This document shows, piece after piece, positions 24,258-33,466 of a stretch of 64,000 nucleotides of DNA. The stretch's first letter is position 1, and the number at the start of each line of letters is the position of its first letter. This stretch comes from Solimicrobium sp040544425 (GTDB lineage Bacteria; Pseudomonadota; Gammaproteobacteria; Burkholderiales; Burkholderiaceae_D). The notes below the pieces were generated by a model. It ran no database searches. It saw only the letters and a list, made by a program, of their open reading frames with translations, and was not told the DNA's origin. The position numbers were made by a program, and so were the translations under genes. The DNA is taken from contig JBEONO010000003.1 in the NCBI GenBank assembly GCA_040544425.1, positions 267,027 through 331,026 on the forward strand, read 5' to 3'.

Positions 24258-25790
24258 TTGAATACCCCATCCAGCACGCGTCAACCCGGCTCCATCATGG
24301 GACATCCGGAAGGATTGTTCTTCCTGTTTTTCACCGAAATGTGGGAACGATTTTCTTACTACGGCATGCGCAGCCTGCTGGTGTTATTTTTAGTCAGCAG
24401 CGCCTTGAAAGGCGGCTGGAGCTGGGACCGCGCTGATGCCTTGAATTTGTACGGCACGTATACATTCTGGGTGTATGTCACCGGCATCGTGGGGGGCTAT
24501 ATTGCGGATCGATTCATCGGTGCGCGCAAGGCCGTCATCATCGGCGGCTTCATCATCAGTGCCGGGCATATCTGCCTGGCGATGGACACCCACGTCTCGT
24601 TTTATCTGGGATTAACTTTAGTGGTGATCGGCACCGGGCTGTTCAAACCGAATATTTCGACGATTGTCGGTCAACTGTATGGCAAGGGTGAAGCTGAAGA
24701 CATCAAGCGCGATGCGGGCTATACGCTGTTTTACATGGGCGTCAATTCCGGCGCATTTTTTGGCTTTGCGTTGTGCGGTTATATCGGCGAAAAAATTTCC
24801 TGGCCCTTCGGATTCGGGCTGGCCGGGTTTTTCATGATCCTGGGCGCGCTGCAGTTTTATTTTGCGCAGGGCGTGTTTGGTGAAATCGGCGGTGTGGTCA
24901 AAGACAAATCGACGGTTGCTGCTGATGAAGATGCGGCACACATCGTGCGTGACCGTTTGATTGCCATTGGGGTGTTCTCGACCTTTACGATTATTTTCTG
25001 GATGATGTTTGAGCAGGCCGGCGGATCGATGACCATCTTCGCGGCCGACTACACGAGCCGTGCGCTGGAAGGATCTTTCGGCTTGGCCTTCAAGATCGTC
25101 AATACCCTGTTAATGGTGGTGCCGACCATGGTGCTGACCTGGGTGCTGGTGCAGTTGACGCGTGCCACAATGAAGCGCTACCCGCTGTCAAATATCTGCA
25201 TTTATATTTGCTTTGCCGTAGTGTGGGGCTTGCTGATCTGGATGCTGGTGCGCGAATTTCAGGCGGAAAAATCCGAGATTCCAGCCACCTGGTTCGGTAT
25301 CCTGAATTCGTTTTTTATTATTGTGTTGGCGCCGCTGTTTTCAAAAATGTGGCAGGACTATTGGAAACCGAGCGGGCCAATCAAATTCGCCGTGGGTCTG
25401 GTGTTGCTTGGCCTGGGCTTCGGCTTTCTCGCGTTTGGCGCGATGGGAATTCCGGCTGGAGCAAGAACGGCATCGGTGAGCATGATCTGGCTGGTCATGG
25501 CCTATCTGTTTCATACCATGGGTGAGCTTTGCCTGTCTCCGGTTGGCCTGTCCTACATCAGCAAGCTGGCACCGGCCAGATTATTCGGTGCGATGTTCGG
25601 CGTGTGGTTCCTGATGACGGCAATTGGCAACAAGCTGGCCGGTATGTCAGGCAGCCTGATTGACGATATTTCGAGTTCCTATTCATTGAGCGTGTTTTTC
25701 CTGATCTTTACAATTTTGCCGATCGCAATTGGCTTGCTCATGTTGATGCTGAATAAATGGATGCTGCGCAAAATGCATGGGGTGTATTGA
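24258..25790 (+). CDS. POT/PTR-family proton-coupled peptide transporter
   Basis: A 510-aa inner-membrane transporter that imports di- and tripeptides with protons. The POT signature is clear: FFTEMWERFSYYGMRSLL in TM1 with the ExxERF-type motif, then GLFKPNISTIVGQLY and YTLFYMGVNSGAF. There are about twelve to fourteen membrane segments. The start is a TTG that follows AAAGAGGA at good spacing; the next in-frame Met is only 14 residues in, inside the cytoplasmic tail. A strong terminator follows, so the gene is probably monocistronic. Confidence 0.93.
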   Translation: MNTPSSTRQPGSIMGHPEGLFFLFFTEMWERFSYYGMRSLLVLFLVSSALKGGWSWDRADALNLYGTYTFWVYVTGIVGGYIADRFIGARKAVIIGGFIISAGHICLAMDTHVSFYLGLTLVVIGTGLFKPNISTIVGQLYGKGEAEDIKRDAGYTLFYMGVNSGAFFGFALCGYIGEKISWPFGFGLAGFFMILGALQFYFAQGVFGEIGGVVKDKSTVAADEDAAHIVRDRLIAIGVFSTFTIIFWMMFEQAGGSMTIFAADYTSRALEGSFGLAFKIVNTLLMVVPTMVLTWVLVQLTRATMKRYPLSNICIYICFAVVWGLLIWMLVREFQAEKSEIPATWFGILNSFFIIVLAPLFSKMWQDYWKPSGPIKFAVGLVLLGLGFGFLAFGAMGIPAGARTASVSMIWLVMAYLFHTMGELCLSPVGLSYISKLAPARLFGAMFGVWFLMTAIGNKLAGMSGSLIDDISSSYSLSVFFLIFTILPIAIGLLMLMLNKWMLRKMHGVY

Positions 25791-25810
25791 ACCGGGATTT
25801 ACGCCGCGAC

Positions 25811-25842
25811 AAAAAATCGCCCGATTGTGGGCGATTTTTTTT
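25811..25842 (+). terminator. Rho-independent terminator after the peptide transporter
   Basis: AAAATCGCCC pairs with GGGCGATTTT around a 6-base loop, followed by a run of T's and preceded by A's. It lies 20 bases after the transporter stop. The A-rich 5' flank means it could also act in the reverse direction. It is the clearest intrinsic terminator in the window. Confidence 0.93.
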
Positions 25843-25907
25843 GATGTCGATTGTAATTGCTGGGGGATTTGAATATATTGGCTAAACATTCAAACTCGCA
25901 GGCAAAA

Positions 25908-28900
25908 ATGAAAAATCCCTTATCTGTTAGTCAATCTTCGCGCCTGTTGCGTTGGAGCGCGATTTTCCTCGGCATCATTGCGTTTCTGGCTCTGGTAAGT
26001 TGGTTGACCGTGCCTTCGTATCTGAAGAACACACTGCAGCAACAGGTCGAAGCGCAGACCGGACGCAAATTTGAGCTTGGTGATGTGAGCTTCAATCCAT
26101 TCACCCTGACTGTGAACCTGTCACAGATCCGGTTTATGGAAGCGGACAAAAAGACCGCCGCATTTTCAGCCGACAATCTGATGATCAAAGCCTCGTTGAT
26201 GTCGGTATTTCACGCAGCTCCGGTGATTCGGGCGGTGGAATTGCGACACCCGAAATTGCAACTGGTGCTCAGCAGCGCGAACGGCAAGGACGTCAGCAAT
26301 TTCAGCGATGTGATTGAACATCTTGCACAGCATCCCGGCAAAGGCGATCCACTGCGCTTCTCGGTGTCGAATATTCAGCTCAGCGATGGCGCGATTGAGT
26401 TTGACGACCGGATCGCCGGAAAGCTGGTGCATATCGATGCGCTGACGCTCAATCTCCCTTACCTGTCCGATTTTTCAGCTGCCACTGATGTTTATGTTGA
26501 ACCCTATTTATCTGCCTTGGTGGATGGCAGCAAGCTTGAACTCAAGGGGCGCAGCAAGCCGTTTTCGGCGACGCTGGATACCGACGTGGCGATCGACATC
26601 AATCAGTTCAATCTGACCGAACTGCTTCCTTTCTATCCCAAGCCCTTGCCGTTCAAAGTCAAGTCGGCCCTGTTGTCAACCCACCTGAACCTGAATTTTT
26701 CTGAACTGAAAAACGCCAAACGCATCAGCCTGTCCGGTACGGCCAATGTCAATGAACTTAAATTGGAGGACAAGTCGGGTGCGCCGCTGTATGCATCCAA
26801 ACAGATCAGTCTGACGGTGCAGGATGCCAATCTGGTTGATGAACATATCGCGCTGAAATCAATGGAAATTATTGAGCCGCAGATCTGGCTCGGCTTCGAT
26901 CAACAGGGCGAGTTGAATTGGCTCTCTGGCCAACCTGCTGCGGTAGCTGAAGTTCCTGCGCCCGAAGCTGCCAGGAGCAAACCGCTGCAGATCGACCTGG
27001 CGCACTTTCAGATCAAGAACGGTGCGGTGCATTGGTCAGATGCCGCGCATGCATCGCCCGCGCTGCAGATGTTGATCCCCAATATCGCGGTCGATGCGCG
27101 ACAGCTCTCAACCAGCGACAAGGCTGAACCAGCCAAAGTAACACTCTCATTCGGCGCACAGGATAAACAGCAGCTGCATTTTGAGGGACGGGTCAAGCCA
27201 GCTTCAGTATCCGGCGAGTTGATTTTGAATGATGTAGCGCTGGAAGACTACCAACCGTATCTGAACCAGGTTCTGGCTACCAACATGGCCGGCAAGCTGG
27301 AATTGCATACGCAAGTGGAACTGATCGATGGCAAGTTCAGTTTGAGTGCGCTGTCCGGCAGTCTGGAAAATTTAAACATGCAGGCGGTCAAGCGTGAATT
27401 CGGTGGCTTGTCAGCAAAGAAAATCGCCGTGCAAAATTTCAGCATGAATGGCGCAACCCGTCAGATTAAACTGGAACAGCTGATCCTGGACCAGGTGCAG
27501 GGCGACGTATTTCGCACCAGTGACGGCGCAGTCAATGTGACGCGGTTTATGCAAAAGGTCGCCGCAGCGGGTCCGGCCAAGTCAGCAGATGCCAATGTTC
27601 AACCGGCATGGCAAAGCGTAGTCGATCAAATCACCCTCAACGACAGCCAATTTACGTTTGGTGACAAGGCGGTTCAGCCAAACGTGCTGGTGCAGGCAGA
27701 TGGGGTCAACATCAAGCTGGAACATGTGACCGGAGACTTGCTTCAACCGGTCAAGTTGCAGATGCGCGCCGTGTTGAACAAGACCGGCAAATTTTCCGTG
27801 GATGGCGCAGTCTCTCAAAAGAGCATGGCTCTGAATGTCGATGTGCAGAATTTCGCGATCAAAACTTTACAGCCTTACTTCACGCAGTTTTTGAATATCG
27901 ATTTAGAAAAGGGCAACGTCAGCACCACCGGTCAGGCTGGTTGGCAAGCGCCTGGTGAAGTTACTTATCAGGGTAGTCTGAAACTGGCGAATTTCATCAC
28001 TTCAGACAAGGCCACGTCGGATGATTTTTTGAAGTGGGGTTTGCTTGAAATCTCCGGCATCAATTTGGATGTTGGTGGCAGTCAACCCAGGATCACATTG
28101 GGGAAAATTAATCTCAGTGACTTTTATGCGCGGGCGATTTTATCTGATCAGGGAAAATTAAACCTGCGTGACGTTATAGCCCATACTGAAACCGCAACCG
28201 ATGCTAATGGCGTCGCAGCCGCGACCGCCACCGCGCCAACCGAAATTGCAGCAAGACCTGCACAACCGGCCACACCACGCGCCATCATCAGTGTCGGCGA
28301 AATCAATTTGAGCAACGGGATCGTCAATTACACCGATAACTTTATCAAGCCAAATTACTCGATGCGCATGACCGGCATGAAAGGTAAGGTTGGTGCACTG
28401 CGCTCTGATGTGCCGCAATCGGCCGCGATTGATATCAACGGCAAGGTTGACGATGAAGCGCCGATAGTCATTTCCGGCAGTTTGAATCCGCTGTTCAATC
28501 CGATGCTGCTCGATATCAAAATGACGGCAACCGAAGTCGACTTGCCCAAACTGACCACCTACGCCTTGAAGTACGCCGGTTACCCGATCATCAAAGGCAA
28601 GCTGTCGCTGGATGTGGAATACCATATCAAGGACAATCAGCTGACCGCCAATAATTCACTCAAACTCGATCAGCTCACCTTCGGCGATAAGGTCGACGGT
28701 CCGGATGCGACGCATCTGCCGGTGCCGTTCCTCATCTCCTTGTTGACCGATTCGAATGGTCAGATCAATCTGGATCTGCCAATCTCGGGGACTATTAACG
28801 ATCCCCAATTTTCGGTCGGCGGTCTGATTATGGAGGTGCTGGTCAACGTCCTCGAAAAAGTGATCACCTCACCATTTTCACTGTTAGCCCACGTCTTTGG

Positions 28901-29462
28901 CAGTGACTCGGGCGATGAACTGGCGTATATCGAGTTTGACCCAGGCCTGTCCAAACTGACCCCGGCTGCCAAAGAAAAACTGGACAAGCTGGCGCAAGCG
29001 CTGGCGCAGCGCCCACAATTAAAAATGGATATGACCGGTCGTGCCGATATGACGACCGACGCTGCCGGACTGCGCGCGCATATTCTGGACCGGCAAATCA
29101 AACGATCCCAAAATATGGAAGAGGAAGCCAGCAATGATGTGGTGATGACTGACGCCGAGCGCGCCATCGCAGTCGAAAAAATTTATTCCGCAGCCAAATT
29201 TGACAAGCCGCGCAATGTCATCGGCATCGCCAAGTCACTGCCGACTGCGGAAATGGAAAAACTTTTGATCGCCAACACCAAGGTGAGCGATGATGATATC
29301 CGCGCGCTGGCCTTGCGCAGAGAGTCCGTCGTGCATACCTACCTGATTGACACGGCGCATGTTGCGCCCGATCGCCTGTTTTCGATTGCACCAAAATTGT
29401 CGGGCGAGGGGATCAAGGATAACGGCGCTATCTCGCGGGTTGATTTTGAATTGAAAATGTGA
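25908..29462 (+). CDS. AsmA-like DUF748 protein, envelope lipid-transport type
   Basis: An 1184-aa protein with one N-terminal membrane anchor (about residues 15-37) and a very long periplasmic region of repeating beta-strand character. It starts as AsmA/DUF748 proteins do (LKNTLQQQVEAQTGRKFELGDVSFNPFTLTVNLSQIRF, split over residues 40-80). Short linkers rich in Ala, Pro and Thr separate the blocks. An OmpA-like segment lies near the C-terminus (YIEFDPGLSKLTPAAKEKLDKLA). Large AsmA-like proteins are thought to bridge the periplasm and move phospholipids, or to act in outer-membrane assembly. The ATG at 25908 is preferred to an upstream TTG. Confidence 0.88.
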   Translation: MKNPLSVSQSSRLLRWSAIFLGIIAFLALVSWLTVPSYLKNTLQQQVEAQTGRKFELGDVSFNPFTLTVNLSQIRFMEADKKTAAFSADNLMIKASLMSVFHAAPVIRAVELRHPKLQLVLSSANGKDVSNFSDVIEHLAQHPGKGDPLRFSVSNIQLSDGAIEFDDRIAGKLVHIDALTLNLPYLSDFSAATDVYVEPYLSALVDGSKLELKGRSKPFSATLDTDVAIDINQFNLTELLPFYPKPLPFKVKSALLSTHLNLNFSELKNAKRISLSGTANVNELKLEDKSGAPLYASKQISLTVQDANLVDEHIALKSMEIIEPQIWLGFDQQGELNWLSGQPAAVAEVPAPEAARSKPLQIDLAHFQIKNGAVHWSDAAHASPALQMLIPNIAVDARQLSTSDKAEPAKVTLSFGAQDKQQLHFEGRVKPASVSGELILNDVALEDYQPYLNQVLATNMAGKLELHTQVELIDGKFSLSALSGSLENLNMQAVKREFGGLSAKKIAVQNFSMNGATRQIKLEQLILDQVQGDVFRTSDGAVNVTRFMQKVAAAGPAKSADANVQPAWQSVVDQITLNDSQFTFGDKAVQPNVLVQADGVNIKLEHVTGDLLQPVKLQMRAVLNKTGKFSVDGAVSQKSMALNVDVQNFAIKTLQPYFTQFLNIDLEKGNVSTTGQAGWQAPGEVTYQGSLKLANFITSDKATSDDFLKWGLLEISGINLDVGGSQPRITLGKINLSDFYARAILSDQGKLNLRDVIAHTETATDANGVAAATATAPTEIAARPAQPATPRAIISVGEINLSNGIVNYTDNFIKPNYSMRMTGMKGKVGALRSDVPQSAAIDINGKVDDEAPIVISGSLNPLFNPMLLDIKMTATEVDLPKLTTYALKYAGYPIIKGKLSLDVEYHIKDNQLTANNSLKLDQLTFGDKVDGPDATHLPVPFLISLLTDSNGQINLDLPISGTINDPQFSVGGLIMEVLVNVLEKVITSPFSLLAHVFGSDSGDELAYIEFDPGLSKLTPAAKEKLDKLAQALAQRPQLKMDMTGRADMTTDAAGLRAHILDRQIKRSQNMEEEASNDVVMTDAERAIAVEKIYSAAKFDKPRNVIGIAKSLPTAEMEKLLIANTKVSDDDIRALALRRESVVHTYLIDTAHVAPDRLFSIAPKLSGEGIKDNGAISRVDFELKM

Positions 29463-29514
29463 GGCTATACCTGCCTCGGTCTTGATCGCTTTGTTTCCCA
29501 GGTTTCACCGTGAT

Positions 29515-30057
29515 TTATCCGGACATCCTGCCTCTGGCCATAGGTACTTGTGGGGCAGCGGCAGCTTGACCGCCCATATCCCTGAAAACCCACTCTTCAT
29601 TGGCAAGCACGGGCAAACTTGCGATCAGGGTACTTGACGTGCTGGTTATGGCATGGCCCGCAGGTAAGCCTGTTACAGCAGTGATACCGTAAGACACGAG
29701 TGCGCCGGCAGTCGTGCCGCTGGCGCAGCTGAGCAATGAGGCAGCCCAATGACGACAGACAGAACCGAAGTCTCTGTCGCGAAGCGCCACGGTTGAGAGT
29801 GTGGCACTGAGCATGGCGGTTGCTGAGCCCACCAGGACTAATGCCAGACCCCCGGCAGGTAACGTCGTCAGGCCTACTCCGATCAGAGTGCTTTCCAGAT
29901 AGATGACCGGTCGACTACCCAAGAAAATGCCAAGCCTGGTTCTTGAAGCGCGTACCAGCAGATCTGGTCCTGGGATTAAATGTGCGAGGGGAAGATTGAC
30001 AGCTGCAGCAAGCCCGTGTGGGTTGCCCATAGCCTGTCCTGGATGAATTAAATGCAT
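29515..30057 (-). CDS. Unknown glycine/alanine-rich hydrophobic protein
   Basis: A 180-aa protein that I do not recognise. The start is well supported: a perfect AGGAGG (30067-30072 on this strand) lies 9 bases before the ATG. The N-terminus is polar and His-rich (MHLIHPGQAMGNPHG). Hydrophobic stretches rich in Gly, Ala, Ser, Thr and Leu occupy about residues 56-95 and 106-151, with a charged ALRDRDFG hinge between them, suggesting two membrane hairpins. The tail is polar (GGQAAAAPQVPMARGRMSG). No Sec signal is obvious. It follows mtnN by 35 bases on the same strand. Candidates are a pore-forming or membrane-inserting secreted protein, or an orphan membrane protein; neither is established. 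Confidence 0.7.
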   Translation of the reverse strand: MHLIHPGQAMGNPHGLAAAVNLPLAHLIPGPDLLVRASRTRLGIFLGSRPVIYLESTLIGVGLTTLPAGGLALVLVGSATAMLSATLSTVALRDRDFGSVCRHWAASLLSCASGTTAGALVSYGITAVTGLPAGHAITSTSSTLIASLPVLANEEWVFRDMGGQAAAAPQVPMARGRMSG

Positions 30058-30092
30058 AAGATTCAACCTCCTCAAAAAAGAAATAACTTGCT

Positions 30093-30866
30093 TTATGCCG
30101 GTTTCTGCTCAGAGCGTTGCGATAAAAAGCGCCGCACAATGCCGCTGGAATATTTGCTGGCAACCTTGCCCAGAAACGCGGTAAAGTCGACATGGGCGCT
30201 GGCATCGGCACGATCCGAAATAGTGCGCAAGATCGCACAGGCGGCGCCATATTCATGACAGATCTGCGCCACTGCTGCTCCTTCCATTTCGACAGCGAAC
30301 ACCTGCGGTAGTTCGCGCTGCAGGCGATCTGCATCCTGGTGCAGGCCGATAAACTGGTCGCCGCTCGCAATTGTTCCGATGTGCAGTGCAGGTTCGGCCA
30401 AGCCAAATTGTTCCAGGTGTTGGGCCGGGACACAGGCGTGCAATTGGTGTTCCAGAAAATGTCGCGCTGCGTCCTGCAACTCCCTGCTCAATCCCGCTGC
30501 CGTGTCAAAACTGGACATACCGAGCAAGGGGATTTCGTAGCGGGGGAAAATCGGGCGGGCATCCATGTCATGCTGGATCAGTTTGTCGGCAATCACGACG
30601 TCGCCGACCTTGACAGGCTTAGCCAATCCGCCAGCCACGCCGGAAAATACAATTTCAGTGACGCCAAATTCGCGAATCAGGCTGACCGCGGTAGCCGATG
30701 CCGCAACCTTGCCAACACGCGCCAGCACGACTACACAAGCCTGTCCTTCGAGTTCGCCGACGTAAAAATCGCGCATGCCGATGCGGCGAACTTCGCCTTG
30801 CCTGGACAGGATCTGAATCAGTTCGGCAATCTCATCGTGCAGCGCCGCCATAATACCGATAGTCAT
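30093..30866 (-). CDS. mtnN: 5'-methylthioadenosine/S-adenosylhomocysteine nucleosidase
   Basis: A 257-aa nucleosidase that splits adenine from methylthioadenosine and S-adenosylhomocysteine, clearing inhibitors of methylation and polyamine synthesis. IGIMAALHDEI carries the first catalytic Glu, EIVFSGVAGGL is the phosphorylase-fold motif, VEMEGAAVAQI holds the substrate-binding Met-Glu, and RTISDRAD the catalytic Asp. It is slightly longer than the E. coli enzyme (232 aa). All key residues are intact. Confidence 0.95.
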   Translation of the reverse strand: MTIGIMAALHDEIAELIQILSRQGEVRRIGMRDFYVGELEGQACVVVLARVGKVAASATAVSLIREFGVTEIVFSGVAGGLAKPVKVGDVVIADKLIQHDMDARPIFPRYEIPLLGMSSFDTAAGLSRELQDAARHFLEHQLHACVPAQHLEQFGLAEPALHIGTIASGDQFIGLHQDADRLQRELPQVFAVEMEGAAVAQICHEYGAACAILRTISDRADASAHVDFTAFLGKVASKYSSGIVRRFLSQRSEQKPA

Positions 30867-30908
30867 GATTCTCTCCTGTCGTACAAAACAATGGCGCTGT
30901 GCGGGGAT

Positions 30909-31280
30909 TTAATTGCTTGGTGCGTGCAAGGCAATGCGATTGCCTTCGCTGTCGAGCACAATCGCTCGAAAGCCATGTGGACCAATCGGGTGAATATTTT
31001 CCAGTACAGTTCCGCCTGACTCGATGGCCGCCGCTACTGCCTGTTTGAGCCTGCCGCTGGCGTTCAGATAAACCAGCGGTCCAGTTCTGGACGGCGCATT
31101 ATCGGAACCCGGATTATATAAACAGCCAGATACATTGGTATTGGCATGCGGCAGCAAACCAAACACAAACCCATCGCCGCCTTCTTTATTAATCGGCGCG
31201 CCCAGCAGCTTTGAATAGAACGCGATGGCGCGATCCAGATCGACAACGGGGATATCTACCCATACAAATTGATTGCTCAT
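30909..31280 (-). CDS. VOC-family (glyoxalase/bleomycin resistance fold) protein
   Basis: A 123-aa single vicinal-oxygen-chelate domain: FVWVDIPVVDLDRAIAFYSKLLG at the N-terminus and GFRAIVLDSEGNRIALHAP at the C-terminus. These proteins include glyoxalases, dioxygenases and drug-binding proteins, and the reaction here cannot be assigned. The N-terminal metal position (usually His) appears to be Asp or absent, so it may not be a glyoxalase I. It lies on the same strand between mtnN and the glycosyltransferase cluster. Confidence 0.9.
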   Translation of the reverse strand: MSNQFVWVDIPVVDLDRAIAFYSKLLGAPINKEGGDGFVFGLLPHANTNVSGCLYNPGSDNAPSRTGPLVYLNASGRLKQAVAAAIESGGTVLENIHPIGPHGFRAIVLDSEGNRIALHAPSN

Positions 31281-31376
31281 GGTTGTACTCCTTGGTTAGA
31301 TCGGACGATTATTATGAGACAGGATCGGGCCCGCTATCAAGGCAAAGTTGATATCGAGCCAGTGCGGCTTTTGAAG

Positions 31377-32513
31377 TCAGGTTATATGCGGATCGGGCAA
31401 GGTGTCCAGTACCTGCCTGACCGATATCTCGTCCACCCAGGCCTTGTGGTCTTTGGTTTTGATGATGGTACTGATCTCGGTGTTGACCGGCGCCCACTCT
31501 GGTGTGGATTGGCGCATCAGCGCGATGACCGGCACGTTAACGGCGTTGGCCAGGTGCATCACCGCGGTCTCGACCGAAATGATTAACTGACATCGGCTTA
31601 GCACGGCAGGCAGCTGAAAAAAATTCTCCTCCGCGCTAAACAGCTGCAATTGTTTGACATGTGCCTTGGAAAATAAACCCCTGGCTTCCGCCATGCTTTC
31701 CGGTACCACATTGATGATGATATTGGCATCGCTCCAGGCCGGCATTTTTTTAATCGCCGCAGCCAGTTCAAATACCCGTGACAATGCCCAGCTGCGGTGG
31801 GTGGCCTTGGAAAAGCCATTCAGGAAGATGGTTTTTGCCTCGTTATCAAAGCCCCAGGCCGTGAATTGCTGGTCGGCATAAGCGTGCCATTTTTCGGGTA
31901 TATCGACGTAGGGCATGGACTCTTGCGGCGATATTGAAATATTGAACAGCTGTTCGAACCAGCCGGCGTAGATCCGGCTGATGTGGCTGACTGCCTCGGT
32001 TCCACTGCGCTGCGAATCGGAAATCTGGTAAGCCGGAATGTAGGCATCGAGTTGGCGGTAGATCAGATATTTCGGGATATCGTAAAACACCACAGGCTTT
32101 TTTTGCCCGACCACAAATCCGCTTGGATTGATTTTTCGGGCCAGTTGCACATATTTGTGGCGACGCATGGTCGCCAGTGAAATGATAATCGGGTAATGCT
32201 CGCTGCGCGCTTCCAATATCGATTGTTCATACAAATTCGGGCTGTAGGTGCGCGTGTAGACTTTGTCAAACAGCTCGCAATCGTTGACCCAGTCGTAGAC
32301 CACATATTTTTTCAGATGGTCCCACTGTGACTGATCGTCAGTGCGCCGCAACTCATCGACCCACAGGTGCATCTTGATGTGGGGATAGGCTTTTTTGAAG
32401 GCACGAAAACAGTTCTGCATGTAGGTGAAGTCGCCCAGGGCAAGGTGCGCAACAAATAAAATTTTGTTGGACTGTTGCAGCAATTCGGCAGGAACAAGTT
32501 GAGTCGTTGTCAT
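31377..32513 (-). CDS. Glycosyltransferase family 9 (heptosyltransferase-like)
   Basis: A 378-aa GT9 protein, likely adding a heptose or similar sugar to LPS core on the cytoplasmic face. ILFVAHLALGDFTYMQNCFRAFKKAYP is the N-terminal Rossmann motif, and the C-terminal SRCQLIISVETAVMHLANAVNVPVIAL is the donor-binding block of heptosyltransferases (usually D/ETGxMHLA). It is clearly paralogous to the gene at 33463-34548: both share YSPxL, PIIISLAT-like, and SVETAVMHLANAV segments. The ATG at 32513 is preferred; an upstream TTG adds two residues. Confidence 0.9.
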   Translation of the reverse strand: MTTTQLVPAELLQQSNKILFVAHLALGDFTYMQNCFRAFKKAYPHIKMHLWVDELRRTDDQSQWDHLKKYVVYDWVNDCELFDKVYTRTYSPNLYEQSILEARSEHYPIIISLATMRRHKYVQLARKINPSGFVVGQKKPVVFYDIPKYLIYRQLDAYIPAYQISDSQRSGTEAVSHISRIYAGWFEQLFNISISPQESMPYVDIPEKWHAYADQQFTAWGFDNEAKTIFLNGFSKATHRSWALSRVFELAAAIKKMPAWSDANIIINVVPESMAEARGLFSKAHVKQLQLFSAEENFFQLPAVLSRCQLIISVETAVMHLANAVNVPVIALMRQSTPEWAPVNTEISTIIKTKDHKAWVDEISVRQVLDTLPDPHIT

Positions 32514-32521
32514 GGTCAATA

Positions 32522-33466
32522 TTATCGTGGCCGTGCCATCAGGTATTTCCAGAACCAGGAAATACTGTCTGCATATTGTTTACGTTTCCATAAAAAGCGC
32601 GAGTTCATGCGCATTTCTTTGTAATTTTGTGGGCACTGGTCCATCGGTATATCTGCCCAAGGCGACATCTTATGATATTTCGCGAAGATTTTGCGTGAAT
32701 CGTGCAAACACCAGTCGGCCCAGGGTTTGACTGCACCGGCAAAGTGCAGAAAGACAGCATTGCCAACGTCTTTCATGGCACGCCGGTCATTTTCCAGCTC
32801 GCCGATCAAACCGTACAGATAATTCCAGCGTACTGCAATATAGGTGGCGTGGTCGGCCAGGGCGATATTAAGCGCATCTTGATCCGGAAAGCGGAAATCG
32901 TCACCCCCGGTCAGCATCGCGTTGATTGTAGCCTCGGTGATTTTCAGTTCCTGCCATTTCGGAATATTGATATACAACACCCCGGAATTGAAGTATTTCA
33001 TTTCCTTTAACTTTAACGCAGTAGCCCGTCGATAGGTGGTGACGTCTGCGTCAGGGACCACATACGCGACCGTGTTTTCGATTGGCAGCGCCATTAATTT
33101 ATCGATCTTTCCCACGCACAGAATATCGGCATCCAGATACAGGACTTTGTCCGTATAGTCTTTCAGAATTTCGGGAATTGCCAGGCGCGTAAAGATCGCC
33201 GGGGAATAATAGGTCGACGCAATATAGTGCGAGAACTGGCTGAATCGGTCCGGTGAGATGATGTGGATATGGGTTTTAACCGGATGCTCCGCTTCGAGCT
33301 TCTGCAATCTGGCGCGATGTTCGTCCGATACGGAGAACGACAACACGTGAATCGTTAAATGCACGCCGGGATTGTTGTCAAGGATAGACAGAATCGTTGC
33401 GCCCATGGCGCGGAAATAATGATTGTCAACGCAGAACGCAATGTGGAACGAATCAGTGTTAGTCAT
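32522..33466 (-). CDS. Glycosyltransferase family 8 (LPS glucosyl/galactosyltransferase-like)
   Basis: A 314-aa GT8 protein of the RfaJ/WaaJ type, retaining glycosyltransferases that use UDP-glucose or UDP-galactose. The metal-binding DxD motif lies in VLYLDADILCVGKID; FNSGVLYINIPKW, FPDQDALNIAL and FLHFAGAVKPW are the other family blocks, the last with the C-terminal His metal ligand. It starts with an ATG that overlaps the stop of the upstream GT9 gene by four bases. The two flanking GT9 genes point to core oligosaccharide assembly. Confidence 0.93.
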   Translation of the reverse strand: MTNTDSFHIAFCVDNHYFRAMGATILSILDNNPGVHLTIHVLSFSVSDEHRARLQKLEAEHPVKTHIHIISPDRFSQFSHYIASTYYSPAIFTRLAIPEILKDYTDKVLYLDADILCVGKIDKLMALPIENTVAYVVPDADVTTYRRATALKLKEMKYFNSGVLYINIPKWQELKITEATINAMLTGGDDFRFPDQDALNIALADHATYIAVRWNYLYGLIGELENDRRAMKDVGNAVFLHFAGAVKPWADWCLHDSRKIFAKYHKMSPWADIPMDQCPQNYKEMRMNSRFLWKRKQYADSISWFWKYLMARPR

